The notes beneath the pieces are model-generated. The model did no database searches, was not told where the DNA came from, and saw nothing but the letters and a program-made list of their open reading frames with translations. A DNA stretch of 64,000 nt from Bradyrhizobium sp. CIAT3101 (GTDB lineage Bacteria; Pseudomonadota; Alphaproteobacteria; Rhizobiales; Xanthobacteraceae). Below are positions 49,331 to 61,538 of this stretch, in pieces; within the stretch, counting starts at the first letter, position 1; each line of letters begins with the position of its first letter. The stretch is from contig NZ_CP121634.1 of NCBI RefSeq assembly GCF_029714945.1, positions 4,051,001 to 4,115,000 on the forward strand, given 5' to 3'. A program made the translations under genes and the position numbers.

Positions 49331-50475
49331 TCTTCCGCATCCTGGAGGATCAGTTCGCCCAGAAGATCCGTGAGACGAAGGATTCCGATCGCCGGTTCAT
49401 GCAGCTTGCGCTGGCGTTGGGCCGGCGCGGGCAGGGGCGCACCTGGCCCAATCCTGCCGTCGGTGCCGTCATCGTCAAGGACGGAGTGATCGTCGGCCGC
49501 GGCTGGACCCAGCCCGGTGGACGTCCGCATGCCGAAGTTGAAGCACTGCGACGGGCTGGTGAGGCCGCGCGCGGCGCGACGCTCTACGTCACGCTCGAAC
49601 CCTGCTCGCATTTCGGCAAGTCGCCGCCTTGCGCCGACGCGGTGATCGCCGCCGGCATCAAGCGGGTGGTCGCAGCGATCGAGGATCCCAATCCGGACGT
49701 CGCAGGCCAGGGCCATGCGCGCTTGCGCGCGGCCGGCATCACCGTGGATGTGGGTCTGTGTGCGGCAGAGGCCGCGTTCGACCACGCCGGCCATTTCCGC
49801 CGCATCCGCGATCACCGTCCGCATGTGATCCTGAAGCTCGCGGTCTCGCCCGACGACAAGATCGGCGCCGCCGGTGGCAAGCCGCTCGCAATTACCGGCG
49901 AAGCCGTGCGCAACCGCGTGCATCTGCTCCGCGCCTCGAGCGACGCCATCCTGGTCGGTATCGGTACGGTGCTGGCGGATGATCCGCAGCTCAACTGCCG
50001 CCTGCCGGGTATGGACGCGCGTTCTCCGGTGCGCGTCGTGCTCGACCAGAATTTGCGCATCCCGGCCTCGAGCCAGCTCGTGCGCTCCGCGCGCGAGACG
50101 CCGGTCTGGGTGATCGGCTCGGAGCTCGCCGAGGCTGCGGCCGCCACGCGGCTTGGCGCCGCCGGTGCGCAAATCATGCGCATGCCACCGGGAGGCGCAT
50201 CCGGGCTCGATCTTACCGCCGTGCTGCATGCGCTCGCCGAGAAGGGCATCACGCGCCTGATGGTCGAGGGCGGCAGCCGTTTGGCGGCATCGTTCGTCTC
50301 CGCCGACCTCGTCGACGAGATCTGGCTGTTCCGCGGAGCGGAAGAGGTCGGCGCCGGCGGGGTCGATGCGCTCGATGCATTGCCCCTGTCGAAAATCACG
50401 CAGTCGCAGGCCTACAAGGTTCATGCTAGCGAGACATTCGATCACGATACTCTCACCATCTACGAGCGCGCCTAA
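49327..50475 (+). CDS. ribD: Bifunctional diaminohydroxyphosphoribosylaminopyrimidine deaminase/reductase
   Basis: A 382-residue two-domain enzyme of riboflavin synthesis. The deaminase part has the zinc histidine in 'RPHAEVEAL' and the cysteines in '[16 protein letters not shown]'; the C-terminal reductase has '[20 protein letters not shown]' and '[14 protein letters not shown]'. An initial 23 residues precede the deaminase motif. Starts by ATGA overlap with nrdR and runs into ribE. Confidence 0.97.
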   Translation: MIFRILEDQFAQKIRETKDSDRRFMQLALALGRRGQGRTWPNPAVGAVIVKDGVIVGRGWTQPGGRPHAEVEALRRAGEAARGATLYVTLEPCSHFGKSPPCADAVIAAGIKRVVAAIEDPNPDVAGQGHARLRAAGITVDVGLCAAEAAFDHAGHFRRIRDHRPHVILKLAVSPDDKIGAAGGKPLAITGEAVRNRVHLLRASSDAILVGIGTVLADDPQLNCRLPGMDARSPVRVVLDQNLRIPASSQLVRSARETPVWVIGSELAEAAAATRLGAAGAQIMRMPPGGASGLDLTAVLHALAEKGITRLMVEGGSRLAASFVSADLVDEIWLFRGAEEVGAGGVDALDALPLSKITQSQAYKVHASETFDHDTLTIYERA

Positions 50476-50476
50476 C

Positions 50477-51088
50477 ATGTTCACCGGCATTGTCACCGAT
50501 ATCGGCGAGATCGTCAGCTTCAAGCCCGTGGCACAGGGGCAGTTGCACCGCCTGCGTATCGCTTGCAGCTACGATCAGACCACCATCGCTGACGGCGCCT
50601 CGATCGCCAGCAACGGTGTGTGCCTCACTGTGGTTGCTTCCGGCGTCGCAGACGGCAAAACCTGGTATGACGTCGATGCGGCGGCCGAGACGCTGGCGCT
50701 GACGACGGCAAAGCACTGGAAGCTGGGCACGAAGCTCAATCTCGAGCGTGCGCTCAAGATCGGCGACGAACTCGGCGGCCACATCGTCGCCGGCCATGCC
50801 GACGGCATCGCAACCATCGTCAGCCGCGAGGACCTGCCCGATATGGCGCGATTCGAGCTCTCCGCCACGCGGGAGCTGGCGCGCTTCATCGCCACCAAGG
50901 GCTCCATCACGCTCGACGGTGTCTCGCTCACGGTCAATACCGTGAAGGACGTGACCTTTTCGGTACTGATCATCCCGCATACGCTTGATGTCACGACCAT
51001 CGGCGGCTGGAAGGCGGGGACCGAGGTTAATATCGAGGTCGATTTGATGGCCCGCTATGCGGCGCGGCTGACGGAAATGACGGTTTAA
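50477..51088 (+). CDS. ribE: Riboflavin synthase alpha chain
   Basis: A 203-residue enzyme dismutating two lumazines to riboflavin. Both homologous barrels are visible: 'FTGIVTDIGEIVSF' and 'DGASIASNGVCLTVV', then 'GHIVAGHADGIATIV' and 'GSITLDGVSLTVN'. ATG at 50477 follows ribD by one base. Often called ribC or ribE depending on the species. Confidence 0.96.
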   Translation: MFTGIVTDIGEIVSFKPVAQGQLHRLRIACSYDQTTIADGASIASNGVCLTVVASGVADGKTWYDVDAAAETLALTTAKHWKLGTKLNLERALKIGDELGGHIVAGHADGIATIVSREDLPDMARFELSATRELARFIATKGSITLDGVSLTVNTVKDVTFSVLIIPHTLDVTTIGGWKAGTEVNIEVDLMARYAARLTEMTV

Positions 51089-51187
51089 AACTTGGCTTAC
51101 CCGCCTGCGGCGACTACATAACGCGGCGACCCAAGAGACCGACCAAGAAACCGACCAAAAGACGACTTCACGAAACGGATTGAGACG

Positions 51188-51679
51188 ATGGCAGACGCGC
51201 GGCGCGCACCCCTGAAGGACCAGACCGACATCTCCGGCGCACGTGCGCTGATTGTCGAGGCGCGGTTCTATGACGATCTCCAGGACGCGCTCCTCGACGG
51301 CGCGGTCACCGAGTTGAAGGCGGCGGGCCTGACCCATGACGTCATCACGGTTCCCGGCGCGCTGGAGATTCCGGCGGCGATTGCGATCGCGGTCGATGCG
51401 GCTGCGGCCAACGGCAAGCCCTATGACGCCGTGATCGCGCTCGGCTGCGTGATCCGCGGCGACACCATTCATTTCGAGATCGTCTCGCAGGAATCCTCCC
51501 GCGCGCTGATGGACCTTGCGGTGGCGCGCAAGCTGCCGCTCGGCAACGGCATCCTCACCGTCAACAACGAGGACCAGGCCTGGGCGCGGGCGCGCGCCAG
51601 CGAGCTCAACAAGGGCGGCGATGCCGCGCGCGCAGCGCTTGCTATGCTGCGCATCAAACGCCGTCTGGCGCGGGCCTGA
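51188..51679 (+). CDS. ribH: 6,7-dimethyl-8-ribityllumazine synthase
   Basis: A 163-residue enzyme making lumazine from ArP and DHBP. Family features: '[20 protein letters not shown]', '[16 protein letters not shown]' and '[20 protein letters not shown]' holding the active histidine. Usually assembles into pentamers or icosahedra. Located 99 bases after ribE and three bases before nusB. Confidence 0.97.
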   Translation: MADARRAPLKDQTDISGARALIVEARFYDDLQDALLDGAVTELKAAGLTHDVITVPGALEIPAAIAIAVDAAAANGKPYDAVIALGCVIRGDTIHFEIVSQESSRALMDLAVARKLPLGNGILTVNNEDQAWARARASELNKGGDAARAALAMLRIKRRLARA

Positions 51680-51682
51680 GCC

Positions 51683-52177
51683 ATGGTTGACGCGAAAAAA
51701 CCGGCGGGACCAGCGGAGAAGAAAGCGAACCGGCGCGGTGCGGCGCGGCTCGCGGCCGTCCAGGCGCTCTACCAGATGGATATCGCCGGTGCCGGCATCA
51801 ACGACATCTTTGCGGAGTTCGAGAGCCACTGGCTCGGCAACGAGGTCGAAGGCGATACTTACCTGCCGGCGGAAGCGGCATTCTTCCGCGACGTCGTCTC
51901 CGGTGTCGTTCGCGACCAGAAGAAGCTCGATCCTCTGATCGACGAGGCGTTGTCGAAGGGATGGCCGCTGAAGCGGATCGAGGCGATCCTGCGCGCGGTG
52001 CTGCGGGCAGGAGCCTATGAGCTCCAGCACCGCAAGGACGTGCCGGGCCGTGTTGTGGTCTCCGAATATGTCGACGTCGCCAACGCTTTCGTCGACCGCG
52101 AGGAGACCGGCATGGTCAACGCGGTGCTCGACCAGATCGGCCGCCAGTTTCGCGGTGATGAGTTCGGGCGGGGGTAA
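51683..52177 (+). CDS. nusB: Transcription antitermination factor NusB
   Basis: A 164-residue RNA-binding protein that with NusE binds boxA of rRNA operons to prevent Rho termination. 'RRGAARLAAVQALYQMDIAG' is the N-terminal helix signature; 'RIEAILRAVLRAGAYEL' and 'VVSEYVDVANAFVDREETG' are the C-terminal ones. Short basic start precedes it. Ends the rib cluster; a repeat follows. Confidence 0.97.
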   Translation: MVDAKKPAGPAEKKANRRGAARLAAVQALYQMDIAGAGINDIFAEFESHWLGNEVEGDTYLPAEAAFFRDVVSGVVRDQKKLDPLIDEALSKGWPLKRIEAILRAVLRAGAYELQHRKDVPGRVVVSEYVDVANAFVDREETGMVNAVLDQIGRQFRGDEFGRG

Positions 52178-52202
52178 TTGAGACGACGACTTCCGCCGTA
52201 GC

Positions 52203-52319
52203 CGTCACCCTGAGGTGCCGGAGCGAAGCGGAGGCCTCGAAGGGCGGCGGCGTGCCACTGGGCTGCACCTCGGCCGTGCATCCTTCGAGGCTCGCAAGGG
52301 CTCGCACCTCAGGATGACG
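52203..52319. repeat. Long palindromic intergenic repeat, cctgaggtg-type
   Basis: Left arm cgtcaccctgaggtgc with gcctcgaagg and right arm ccttcgaggc with gcacctcaggatgacg pair imperfectly over about 38 bases. It fills the gap between nusB and thiL. Confidence 0.85.
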
Positions 52320-52330
52320 GGTCTGCTATC

Positions 52331-53332
52331 GTGACGCAGGACAAAAACCAAGCCTCCGCCGAAGACGCCCTGATCGCGCGCTATTTCAAGCCGCTGGCGA
52401 CTGATCCCGGCGCGTTCGCCCTGGTCGACGATGCCGCGATCCTGTCCTCGTCGGGCGACGATATCGTCGTCACCACCGACGCCGTGGTTGAGGGCGTGCA
52501 TTATCTTGCCACCGATCCCCCCGACACCATCGCGCGCAAGGCGCTGCGGGTGAACCTGTCCGATCTCGCCGCCAAGGGAGCTGCGCCCGCCGGATTCGTG
52601 CTGACGCTGGCGCTGCGGAGCAAGGAAGACGCCTGGCTCAGGCCGTTCGCCGATGCGCTGGGCGAGGACGCCAAGACCTTTACCTGCCCGCTGCTCGGCG
52701 GCGACACGGTGTCGACGCCGGGACCGCAGATGATCTCGATCACCGCCTTCGGCCGTGTGCCGAAGGGGCGGATGGTCGGCCGCACCGGTGCCAAGCCGGG
52801 CGATGTTATCCTCGTGACGGGGACGATCGGCGATGCCGCGCTCGGCCTCGATATGCTGACCGGCGGCGCGGCGGCCACGGCGCTGACCTCCGATCCGGCA
52901 GCAAGAGAAGCGCTGATCTCGCGCTATCGGATCCCTCAGCCGCGCAACGTGCTGGCGCAGGCCGTGCGTGATCACGCGACGGCGGCGATGGACGTCTCCG
53001 ACGGGCTCGCCGGCGACCTGACCAAACTCTGTGCAGCATCCGGTGTCTCCGCCACGGTCAACGTGGCGAGCGTGCCGCTCTCGGCCGCGGCGGCAGACCT
53101 GGTCGCCCGCAACGCCATTTGCGTTGAGACGCTGCTTGCCGGGGGCGACGATTACGAGGTGCTGTGCACGGTGTCGCCGGCACAGAGCGATGCACTGATG
53201 GAAGCGGGGCGGGCGGCGGGTCTGGCCGTCACGGCGATCGGCACCATCGTCGCGGGCCTTGAGCGGCCGCGCTTCCTTGACGGGCAGGGTCAGGAGTTGG
53301 CCTTGAAGCGCCTGTCCTACAGCCACTTCTAG
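52331..53332 (+). CDS. thiL: Thiamine-monophosphate kinase
   Basis: A 333-residue ATP-dependent kinase that makes thiamine pyrophosphate. The dinucleotide-fold motifs are 'LVDDAAIL', 'DIVVTTDAVVEGVHYLATD' and 'AMDVSDGLAGDLTKLCAASG', with 'LLGGDTVSTPG' in between, as in the PurM-like superfamily. Start at 52331 is a GTG preceded by a weak site. It follows nusB as in many bacteria. Confidence 0.96.
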   Translation: MTQDKNQASAEDALIARYFKPLATDPGAFALVDDAAILSSSGDDIVVTTDAVVEGVHYLATDPPDTIARKALRVNLSDLAAKGAAPAGFVLTLALRSKEDAWLRPFADALGEDAKTFTCPLLGGDTVSTPGPQMISITAFGRVPKGRMVGRTGAKPGDVILVTGTIGDAALGLDMLTGGAAATALTSDPAAREALISRYRIPQPRNVLAQAVRDHATAAMDVSDGLAGDLTKLCAASGVSATVNVASVPLSAAAADLVARNAICVETLLAGGDDYEVLCTVSPAQSDALMEAGRAAGLAVTAIGTIVAGLERPRFLDGQGQELALKRLSYSHF

Positions 53333-53454
53333 GAAATGCGCCAGGCCGGCGGCCAGCCGCTCGGGATTAGGTCTAAATACTTGCCGAGATCGGCTTTTTT
53401 GGCCTCATCCGGCGTTGCACCCTCAATTTGATTTTGGCAAGCTTGTGACCGACT

Positions 53455-53485
53455 AGGGCCACCCCTTCGTGCAAGGGGCGGCCCT
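53455..53485 (+). terminator. Hairpin downstream of thiL
   Basis: agggccacccctt and aaggggcggccct form a 13-base stem with one A-C mismatch and a five-base loop, 122 bases after thiL and 85 bases before hppA. No T tract; may be a terminator or part of the hppA leader. Confidence 0.5.
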
Positions 53486-53570
53486 GTTCAACATAAGGGT
53501 GCCGCACCGCTTGACGGAAAAACAAAAGGCACCGGGGGTACGTACATCAAGGATCTGAGGCAAAAATCAC

Positions 53571-55691
<2,121 letters not shown>

Positions 55692-55710
55692 TCCGTCGAT
55701 GACACAAGAT

Positions 55711-55746
55711 AAAACCCCGCGGCGTGAGCCGCGGGGTTTTTGTTTT
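55711..55746 (+). terminator. Strong intrinsic terminator of hppA
   Basis: Perfect 13-bp stem aaaaccccgcggc/gccgcggggtttt with a gtga loop and a T-rich tail, 19 bases after the hppA stop. Confidence 0.95.
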
Positions 55747-55759
55747 CTGGCGACGGTGT

Positions 55760-55839
55760 GTAGGGCGGATTAGCGCAGCGTAATCCGCTTTCTTTGCGGC
55801 CCGAGTGGTGGCGGATTACGCTGCGCTAATCCGCCCTAC
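55760..55839. repeat. Perfect 29-bp-arm palindromic repeat
   Basis: Left arm 55760-55788 and right arm 55811-55839 are perfect inverted copies over 29 bases (gtagggcggattagcgcagc and its complement), around a 22-base centre. Between convergent hppA and the Bug-family gene. Confidence 0.95.
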
Positions 55840-55856
55840 GGAATCGCGGCGCGAAG

Positions 55857-56870
55857 CTACTGCACATCCATCTGCAGGCCTTCCTTCTGGATGATGCCGG
55901 CGAATTTCTTCGTCTCGGCGTCCACGAAGTCCGCGAATTGCTGCGGCGTGCCGTAGTCGGCGCGGGCGCCCATGGCGGCGATCTGCTTCTTCATGTCGTC
56001 GCGCTCGAGCATCGCCTTGACCTGGAGATTGAGCGCTTCCAGCACGGGAGCAGGGACGGCCTTCGGCAGAAACACCGAGAACCATGACGACACATCGAAG
56101 TTCGCAAGCTCCGGCGCGCTCTCGCGCATGGTCGGCAGGTTCGGCGCGAGATCGCTCCGCTCGGTCGTGGTCACGCAAAGGCCGTTGAGCGTGCCGTTCT
56201 GAACCTGCGGCAGGCTCGGATAGAGATTGTCGAACAGGATCTGGATGTCGCCGGCAAGCGCGGCTTGAAGCGCGGGCCCGGCACCGCGGAACGGGATGTG
56301 CGTCATCTTCAGCCCGGTGAGCTGGAGGAACCAGGCGCCGGTGAGGTGAGGGCTCTGGCCGACGCCGGAGGAGGCGTAGCTGAGCTTGTCCGGATTGGCC
56401 TTCAGATACGCGATCAGCTCGGCGACCGATTTGATGCCGGTCTTCGGATGCGCCGAGACGATGTTCGGAATCCGGATCATGTTGGAGACCGGCTGGAGCT
56501 GGTCCGGCTTGTAGCTGAGGTTCTTGAAAATGCTGTAGGCGATCGCGTTCGGCCCGGGGTTGCCGATCAGGATGGTGTGGCCGTCGGCCTTGGAGCGAAC
56601 CACTTCGGCCGTGCCGATCGTGCCGCCGCCGCCCGATCGATTCTCCACGACCGCGGTCTGGCCCCAGGCGGACTGGAGATGGGCTGCGAGCAACCGTCCC
56701 ATGACGTCGGTCGAGCCGCCGGCCGCAGCCGGCACGATCACACGGATGTTCTCGGTCGGCTTCCAGTCCGCAAGGCTCGATCGCGGCAGGATGGCTGCGG
56801 CCGAGAGGCCGGCGGCGCCGGCGAGCACGCGGCGGCGGGACAGAATCTTGTTCTGAAGTTGATTGGGCAC
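55857..56870 (-). CDS. Tripartite tricarboxylate transporter substrate-binding (Bug) protein
   Basis: A 337-residue periplasmic binding protein. The signal 'SRRRVLAGAAGLSAAAILPR' has an Arg-Arg run like a Tat-type leader; the mature part opens 'IRVIVPAAAGGSTDVMGRLL' and contains 'VVENRSGGGGTIG', both Bug signatures. Start at GTG 56870 has a gggag upstream; another start at 56930 adds 20 residues. No TctA or TctB gene is nearby, so it is an orphan; such proteins are often numerous in soil bacteria. Ligand unknown. Confidence 0.9.
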   Translation of the reverse strand: MPNQLQNKILSRRRVLAGAAGLSAAAILPRSSLADWKPTENIRVIVPAAAGGSTDVMGRLLAAHLQSAWGQTAVVENRSGGGGTIGTAEVVRSKADGHTILIGNPGPNAIAYSIFKNLSYKPDQLQPVSNMIRIPNIVSAHPKTGIKSVAELIAYLKANPDKLSYASSGVGQSPHLTGAWFLQLTGLKMTHIPFRGAGPALQAALAGDIQILFDNLYPSLPQVQNGTLNGLCVTTTERSDLAPNLPTMRESAPELANFDVSSWFSVFLPKAVPAPVLEALNLQVKAMLERDDMKKQIAAMGARADYGTPQQFADFVDAETKKFAGIIQKEGLQMDVQ

Positions 56871-56987
56871 GAATCCACTCCCTGCTTCTTGTTTTGCAGA
56901 GAGCGTATGGAACCCGGCGTGCAACGGCAAGTCGCGCGCGCCCGCAGGTGCCGCGCCAAGGGCGGCACGACGCCGCAGGGTTGAGCC

Positions 56988-57473
56988 TCAGTTAAAGCTG
57001 AGCAGCTTGAACAGCGGCGCGAGGTAGCTCATCTCCTGACCCGAGGTCGGCGTGGTCCGGCTGATGGAGTCGAAGATCTTGCCGTCCTGCAGGCCGTAAT
57101 TCGCAAGCCTGCGCACGCGCCGGTTCTTGTCGAAATAGACGGCGATGACGCGCTGGTCGACCACCTTCTGGTTCATGAAGGCGACCATGCGCTCCGAGCG
57201 CTGCGAGATGTAGTAGAACACCTCACCGTCCAGCGTCGCGACCGTGGAGGGCGTGCCCATCACGATCAGCACCTGATCCTGGCTCGCACCGATTGGAATC
57301 TGCTCGAGCGCGCCGGGGGGCAGGATGTAGCCCTTCTGGAACTGCTCGCCGGTGCATCCCGCAAGGGCGCCACCGACCAGAGCCACGGCCGCGAGCATGC
57401 GCAAGCCGCGCCAGCGTGCATGAAGGCCGCGCCGCTTGTCTGCGCGCAGGCTGGTCTGGTTCGTTATCGTCAT
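56988..57473 (-). CDS. bamE: Outer membrane protein assembly factor BamE (SmpA)
   Basis: A 161-residue lipoprotein of the BAM complex that inserts outer membrane proteins. The lipobox is 'LAGCTGEQFQ' after a hydrophobic stretch; 'IPIGASQDQVLIVMGTPS' is the SmpA/OmlA core. Start at 57473 is chosen before the signal; a frame starting at 57572 overlaps the divergent gene. Divergent from the bc1 chaperone. Confidence 0.93.
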   Translation of the reverse strand: MTITNQTSLRADKRRGLHARWRGLRMLAAVALVGGALAGCTGEQFQKGYILPPGALEQIPIGASQDQVLIVMGTPSTVATLDGEVFYYISQRSERMVAFMNQKVVDQRVIAVYFDKNRRVRRLANYGLQDGKIFDSISRTTPTSGQEMSYLAPLFKLLSFN

Positions 57474-57571
57474 AGTGGAACTGATTCCGTCCCCTTGCGT
57501 CGCGCGAGGCGCTGAAGTACCGGGCGGAGGCTCTGAATGCAACTCGCGCGCGCCCGCTTGCGGAAACCACA

Positions 57572-58126
57572 ATGCTTTGGCCGTTCAATCACTTCAGGAA
57601 ACCCCGGCTAGCCCCGGCCGGCACCATTGAGGCCATCTATGGCATGATCGTGACGCAGGCGCGAGAACCCATATTTTACCGGGACTTGGGCGTGCCTGAT
57701 ACGGTTAATGGCCGTTTTGACCTGTTGCTGCTGCACCTCTGGCTGTTGCTGCGGCGGCTGCGGACTGTCGCCCAGGGCGGGGTGGAGCTGTCGCAGGCCC
57801 TGTTCGACCGCTTCTGCGAGGACATGGACGACAATCTGCGCGAGATGGGCATCGGCGATCAGACCGTCCCGAAGCGGATGCGGGCCTTCGGCGAGGCCTT
57901 TTACGGCCGCGTCCAGGCTTACGACCAGGCGATCGATACGGGCGCCGAGGCGCTGGCGCAGGCAATCTGCAAGAATATTTTGAATGGCGCCGGGACGGAT
58001 CACGCACGGCGGCTGGCGGCCTACGCGGTGGCGGCGGATGCTGATCTCGGCCAGACCGAAGATGCCGCGCTGCTGCGCGGATCCTTCAAATTTCCCGCAC
58101 CGCTTCGGGAGGATGGAACGTCATGA
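57572..58126 (+). CDS. Ubiquinol-cytochrome c chaperone (CBP3-like)
   Basis: A 184-residue protein of the CBP3/UQCC1 family, which assists assembly of cytochrome b into the bc1 complex. Features: 'IYGMIVTQAREPIFYRDLGV', 'GRFDLLLLHLWLLLRRLR' and 'MDDNLREMGIGDQTVPKRMR'. Start at 57572 overlaps no gene on the same strand. Its stop overlaps the next gene by four bases. Confidence 0.9.
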   Translation: MLWPFNHFRKPRLAPAGTIEAIYGMIVTQAREPIFYRDLGVPDTVNGRFDLLLLHLWLLLRRLRTVAQGGVELSQALFDRFCEDMDDNLREMGIGDQTVPKRMRAFGEAFYGRVQAYDQAIDTGAEALAQAICKNILNGAGTDHARRLAAYAVAADADLGQTEDAALLRGSFKFPAPLREDGTS

Positions 58127-58704
58127 ATCGACCGATGACCGGATCCGAACCTGATCCCTGGCGCGTGCCCGTGATGGTGGCGCATATTCCGGATACCGGC
58201 TTGCATCGTGAGCTCGAAGCATCGGCGGCCGAGCGTCAGGCCATGGCCGATCTCGCGGGCGTGCGTGAGGTCCTGTCGGCCCATGCCGACCTCGACGTCG
58301 TGCCCAAGAGCGGCGGCCGGCTCCAGGTCACGGGCCGGGTCCGCGCTCGGATCGGCCAGACCTGCGTGGTCACGCTCGATCCGATGGAGAGCGACATCGA
58401 CGAGGAGGTCGATCTGACCTTTGCGCCCGAGGCCGAGGCGCGGCGGCTGGCTGACCTGATCGAGGAAGGCGAGGACAACGAGGAACCCCCGGAGGTTGCC
58501 GATCCGCCGGAGGCCATCGTCAACGGGATCATCGACCTCGGCCGTATCGCGACCGACGCGGTGTTCCTGGCGATCGACCCTTACCCCCGCAAACCGGGGG
58601 CCGTGTTCGAGGCGGAGGTCACCGCACTCGATCCCGAGGATCATCCGTTCGCGGCGCTGAAGGCACTCCAGGACAACAAGCGGGGCAAGAAGAAAGGCAA
58701 ATAG
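58123..58704 (+). CDS. YceD-like (DUF177) protein
   Basis: A 193-residue protein of the YceD family, linked in other bacteria to 23S rRNA accumulation. It has 'RLQVTGRVRARIGQTCVVTL' and a conserved 'DPYPRKPGAVFEAE' near the end with a lysine-rich tail. The usual downstream rpmF is absent; plsX follows after 296 bases without a gene. Coupled to the chaperone gene upstream. Confidence 0.88.
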   Translation: MNRPMTGSEPDPWRVPVMVAHIPDTGLHRELEASAAERQAMADLAGVREVLSAHADLDVVPKSGGRLQVTGRVRARIGQTCVVTLDPMESDIDEEVDLTFAPEAEARRLADLIEEGEDNEEPPEVADPPEAIVNGIIDLGRIATDAVFLAIDPYPRKPGAVFEAEVTALDPEDHPFAALKALQDNKRGKKKGK

Positions 58705-59000
58705 CTGGGCATTCCCCGTAAGACCGCTGTGTGATGGGGCGTGAGGTGTTTGCCGGACTGGTTTGAAAGGCCGTCCTACCTCTTTGATTTTTATTGTTTT
58801 ATTGCCAATTCGAGCATCCGCCAGCGGATCGCCCTCAATCCAAAAGGCTGGGGGCAAGAGGTTGTTTCGGGATAACAAAACGCTATTGTCCGCCCGGTTC
58901 GGGCGCGGCGTGGCGCTCGGCCGGTCGCCATGTCCATGGCGAGCCCATTCCGCGGCCCCGCTGATCGACGACCGCGCCAGACCAGGTTTCCGGGATTTTG

Positions 59001-60062
59001 ATGCCAAGCAAGGTTCGTATCGCGCTTGACGCCATGGGGGGCGACGTCGGCGCCCCTGTCGTCATACCAGGCGCGGCCATCTCGCTCGGCCGGCATCCCG
59101 AGACCGAGTTCCTGCTGGTCGGGGACCGCGCCAGAATCGAGCCCGAGCTCGATCGCCATCCCAGGCTCAAGGCCGCCTCCCGGATCATCCATACCGAAAT
59201 TGCCGTCAGCGGCTCGGACAAGCCGAGCCAGGCGCTGCGGCGCGGCCGCAAGACCTCCTCGATGTGGCTTGCCATCGACGCCGTGAAGAAAGGCGAGGCC
59301 GATGTCGCGGTCTCCGCCGGCAATACCGGCGCGCTAATGGCAATGTCGCGATTCCATCTGCGCACGCTGCCGGGCATCGACCGGCCGGCCATCTCCGCGA
59401 TCTGGCCGACCAAGCGCGGCTCGTCCGTCGTGCTCGACCTCGGCGCCACCATCGGCGGCGATGCGCACCATCTGGTGTCGATGGCGGTCATGGGCGCGGC
59501 CAAGGCGAGCGTGCTGTTCAACAAGAAGCGCCCCACGGTCGGCCTGCTCAATATCGGGACCGAGGAGGTCAAGGGGCACGAGGAGATCCGCGAAGCCGGC
59601 GAGATGCTGCGTGCGCGGAACCTGCCCGAGCTCGACTATATCGGCTTCGTCGAGGGCGACGGTATCGGCAAGGGAATGGCCGATGTGATTGTGACCGAAG
59701 GGTACAGCGGCAACATCGCGCTCAAGGCTGCCGAGGGAACCGCGCGCCAGATGGCGGATTTACTTCGTGACGAGATTCAGCGGAGCTGGCTGTCCAGGCT
59801 CGGCTATCTCTTTGCCCGCAATGCCTTCCAGGCCCTGCGGGACAAGATGGACCCGAACAAGTCGAATGGTGGCGTGCTGCTCGGGCTGAACGGGCTTGTG
59901 GTCAAGAGCCATGGCGGCATCAACGCCGAAGGCTTTGCCTATGCGATCGATGTTGGTTATGAGATGGCCAAATTCGATCTTCTGAACAAGATCAATCAGA
60001 TGCTCAACCGCGATGGGGGCGCGCTCAGTTCCGCGCCAACCGCGCCGGAGGATGTTTCGTGA
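59001..60062 (+). CDS. plsX: Phosphate acyltransferase PlsX
   Basis: A 353-residue enzyme converting acyl-ACP to acyl-phosphate, feeding phospholipid synthesis. '[19 protein letters not shown]' opens the protein, '[12 protein letters not shown]' and '[20 protein letters not shown]' follow. ATG 59001 is preferred to a TTG three bases earlier. Its stop overlaps the fabH start (GTGA). Confidence 0.97.
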   Translation: MPSKVRIALDAMGGDVGAPVVIPGAAISLGRHPETEFLLVGDRARIEPELDRHPRLKAASRIIHTEIAVSGSDKPSQALRRGRKTSSMWLAIDAVKKGEADVAVSAGNTGALMAMSRFHLRTLPGIDRPAISAIWPTKRGSSVVLDLGATIGGDAHHLVSMAVMGAAKASVLFNKKRPTVGLLNIGTEEVKGHEEIREAGEMLRARNLPELDYIGFVEGDGIGKGMADVIVTEGYSGNIALKAAEGTARQMADLLRDEIQRSWLSRLGYLFARNAFQALRDKMDPNKSNGGVLLGLNGLVVKSHGGINAEGFAYAIDVGYEMAKFDLLNKINQMLNRDGGALSSAPTAPEDVS

Positions 60063-61039
60063 CCAAGATTCGTTCGGTCGTGCTGGGCTGCGGCTCTTAC
60101 TTGCCGGAGCAGGTGGTGACCAATGCCCAGTTGGCGGCGCGCATCGACACCTCCGACGAGTGGATCGTGCAGCGCACCGGCATTCGCGAGCGGCACATTG
60201 CGGCCGACGGCGAGTTCACCTCGCATCTTGCGATCAAGGCGGCACAGGCAGCGCTCGCCGACGCCGGCGTTGATGCGCAGTCGATCGAGCTGATCGTGCT
60301 CGCAACCTCGACGCCGGACAACACGTTCCCTGCGACCGCGGTTGCCGTGCAGCACGCGCTCGGCATCAATCACGGCGCGGCCTTCGACCTCCAGGCAGTG
60401 TGCTCGGGCTTCGTGTTCGCGCTGGCGACCGCCGATAATTTCCTGCGTACCGGCGCCTACAAGCGTGCGCTGGTGATCGGCGCCGAGACCTTCTCGCGCA
60501 TCCTCGACTGGAACGACCGCGGCACCTGCGTGCTGTTCGGCGACGGCGCCGGCGCAGTCGTGCTGGACGCGCAGGAGCAGCCGGGCCAGGCCGCAACCGA
60601 CCGCGGCATCGTGACCTCGCATCTGCGCTCCGACGGCCGCCACAAGGCAAAGCTGTTCGTCGACGGTGGACCGTCCTCGACCCAGACCGTCGGCCATCTG
60701 CGCATGGAGGGCCGCGAGGTCTTCAAGCATGCGGTCGGCATGATCACCGACGTGATCGTCGACGCCTTCGAGGCGACCGGGCTCAATGCCGACAGCATCG
60801 ACTGGTTCGTGCCGCATCAGGCCAACAAGCGAATCATCGACGCCTCCGCCCACAAGCTCCATATCGCGCCGGAGAAGGTGGTGCTGACGGTGGATCGTCA
60901 CGGCAATACCTCCGCCGCCTCGATTCCGCTGGCGCTGTCGGTGGCGCGCAAGGACGGCCGCATCAAGCGCGGCGACATGGTTCTGCTGGAGGCAATGGGC
61001 GGCGGCTTCACCTGGGGCTCCGCGCTGGTGCGCTGGTAA
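60059..61039 (+). CDS. fabH: 3-oxoacyl-[ACP] synthase III
   Basis: A 326-residue enzyme starting fatty acid synthesis from acetyl-CoA and malonyl-ACP. The Cys-His-Asn triad is visible: Cys115 in '[10 protein letters not shown]', His in '[10 protein letters not shown]' and Asn in 'GNTSAASIP'. GTG start overlapping plsX. Last gene of the lipid pair before ihfA. Confidence 0.98.
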   Translation: MTKIRSVVLGCGSYLPEQVVTNAQLAARIDTSDEWIVQRTGIRERHIAADGEFTSHLAIKAAQAALADAGVDAQSIELIVLATSTPDNTFPATAVAVQHALGINHGAAFDLQAVCSGFVFALATADNFLRTGAYKRALVIGAETFSRILDWNDRGTCVLFGDGAGAVVLDAQEQPGQAATDRGIVTSHLRSDGRHKAKLFVDGGPSSTQTVGHLRMEGREVFKHAVGMITDVIVDAFEATGLNADSIDWFVPHQANKRIIDASAHKLHIAPEKVVLTVDRHGNTSAASIPLALSVARKDGRIKRGDMVLLEAMGGGFTWGSALVRW

Positions 61040-61172
61040 GCCACAGTCGGTAAAATTTTGCCCGAATCAGCCGCGATTATCAATGCGTCTGCATTGATGA
61101 ACGGTGTTGACCGCCGTAACGTAAGTTCATAATTTCAGACAACAATTGTTCGCCGTGATGTGGGGCAGGGCG

Positions 61173-61514
61173 ATGACCGATACAAGTAAAACCGTAACGC
61201 GTGTTGATCTCTGCGAGGCCGTCTACCAGAAGGTGGGTCTGTCGCGCACGGAATCGTCCGCCTTCGTGGAACTCGTGCTGAAGGAGATCACCGACTGCCT
61301 TGAGAAGGGCGAGACGGTGAAGCTGTCCTCGTTCGGCTCCTTCATGGTCCGGAAGAAGGGTCAGCGTATCGGTCGTAATCCGAAGACCGGCACCGAGGTG
61401 CCGATCTCGCCGCGCCGGGTGATGGTGTTCAAGCCGTCGGCGATCCTGAAGCAGCGGATCAATTCCCAGCACCGCACCAATGGCGATGCCAGCAAGGCTC
61501 AACCCGAGGCCTAA
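61173..61514 (+). CDS. ihfA: Integration host factor subunit alpha
   Basis: A 113-residue DNA-bending nucleoid protein (with IhfB). '[17 protein letters not shown]' and '[20 protein letters not shown]' and the DNA-binding arm '[19 protein letters not shown]' are diagnostic. ATG at 61173 chosen. It is followed by a MerR gene as in most Alphaproteobacteria. IHF is also the classical partner of tyrosine-recombinase integration; the tRNA-Pro island is close by. Confidence 0.97.
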   Translation: MTDTSKTVTRVDLCEAVYQKVGLSRTESSAFVELVLKEITDCLEKGETVKLSSFGSFMVRKKGQRIGRNPKTGTEVPISPRRVMVFKPSAILKQRINSQHRTNGDASKAQPEA

Positions 61515-61538
61515 CCGTCTTCGGAAAGGATTTGGCAT

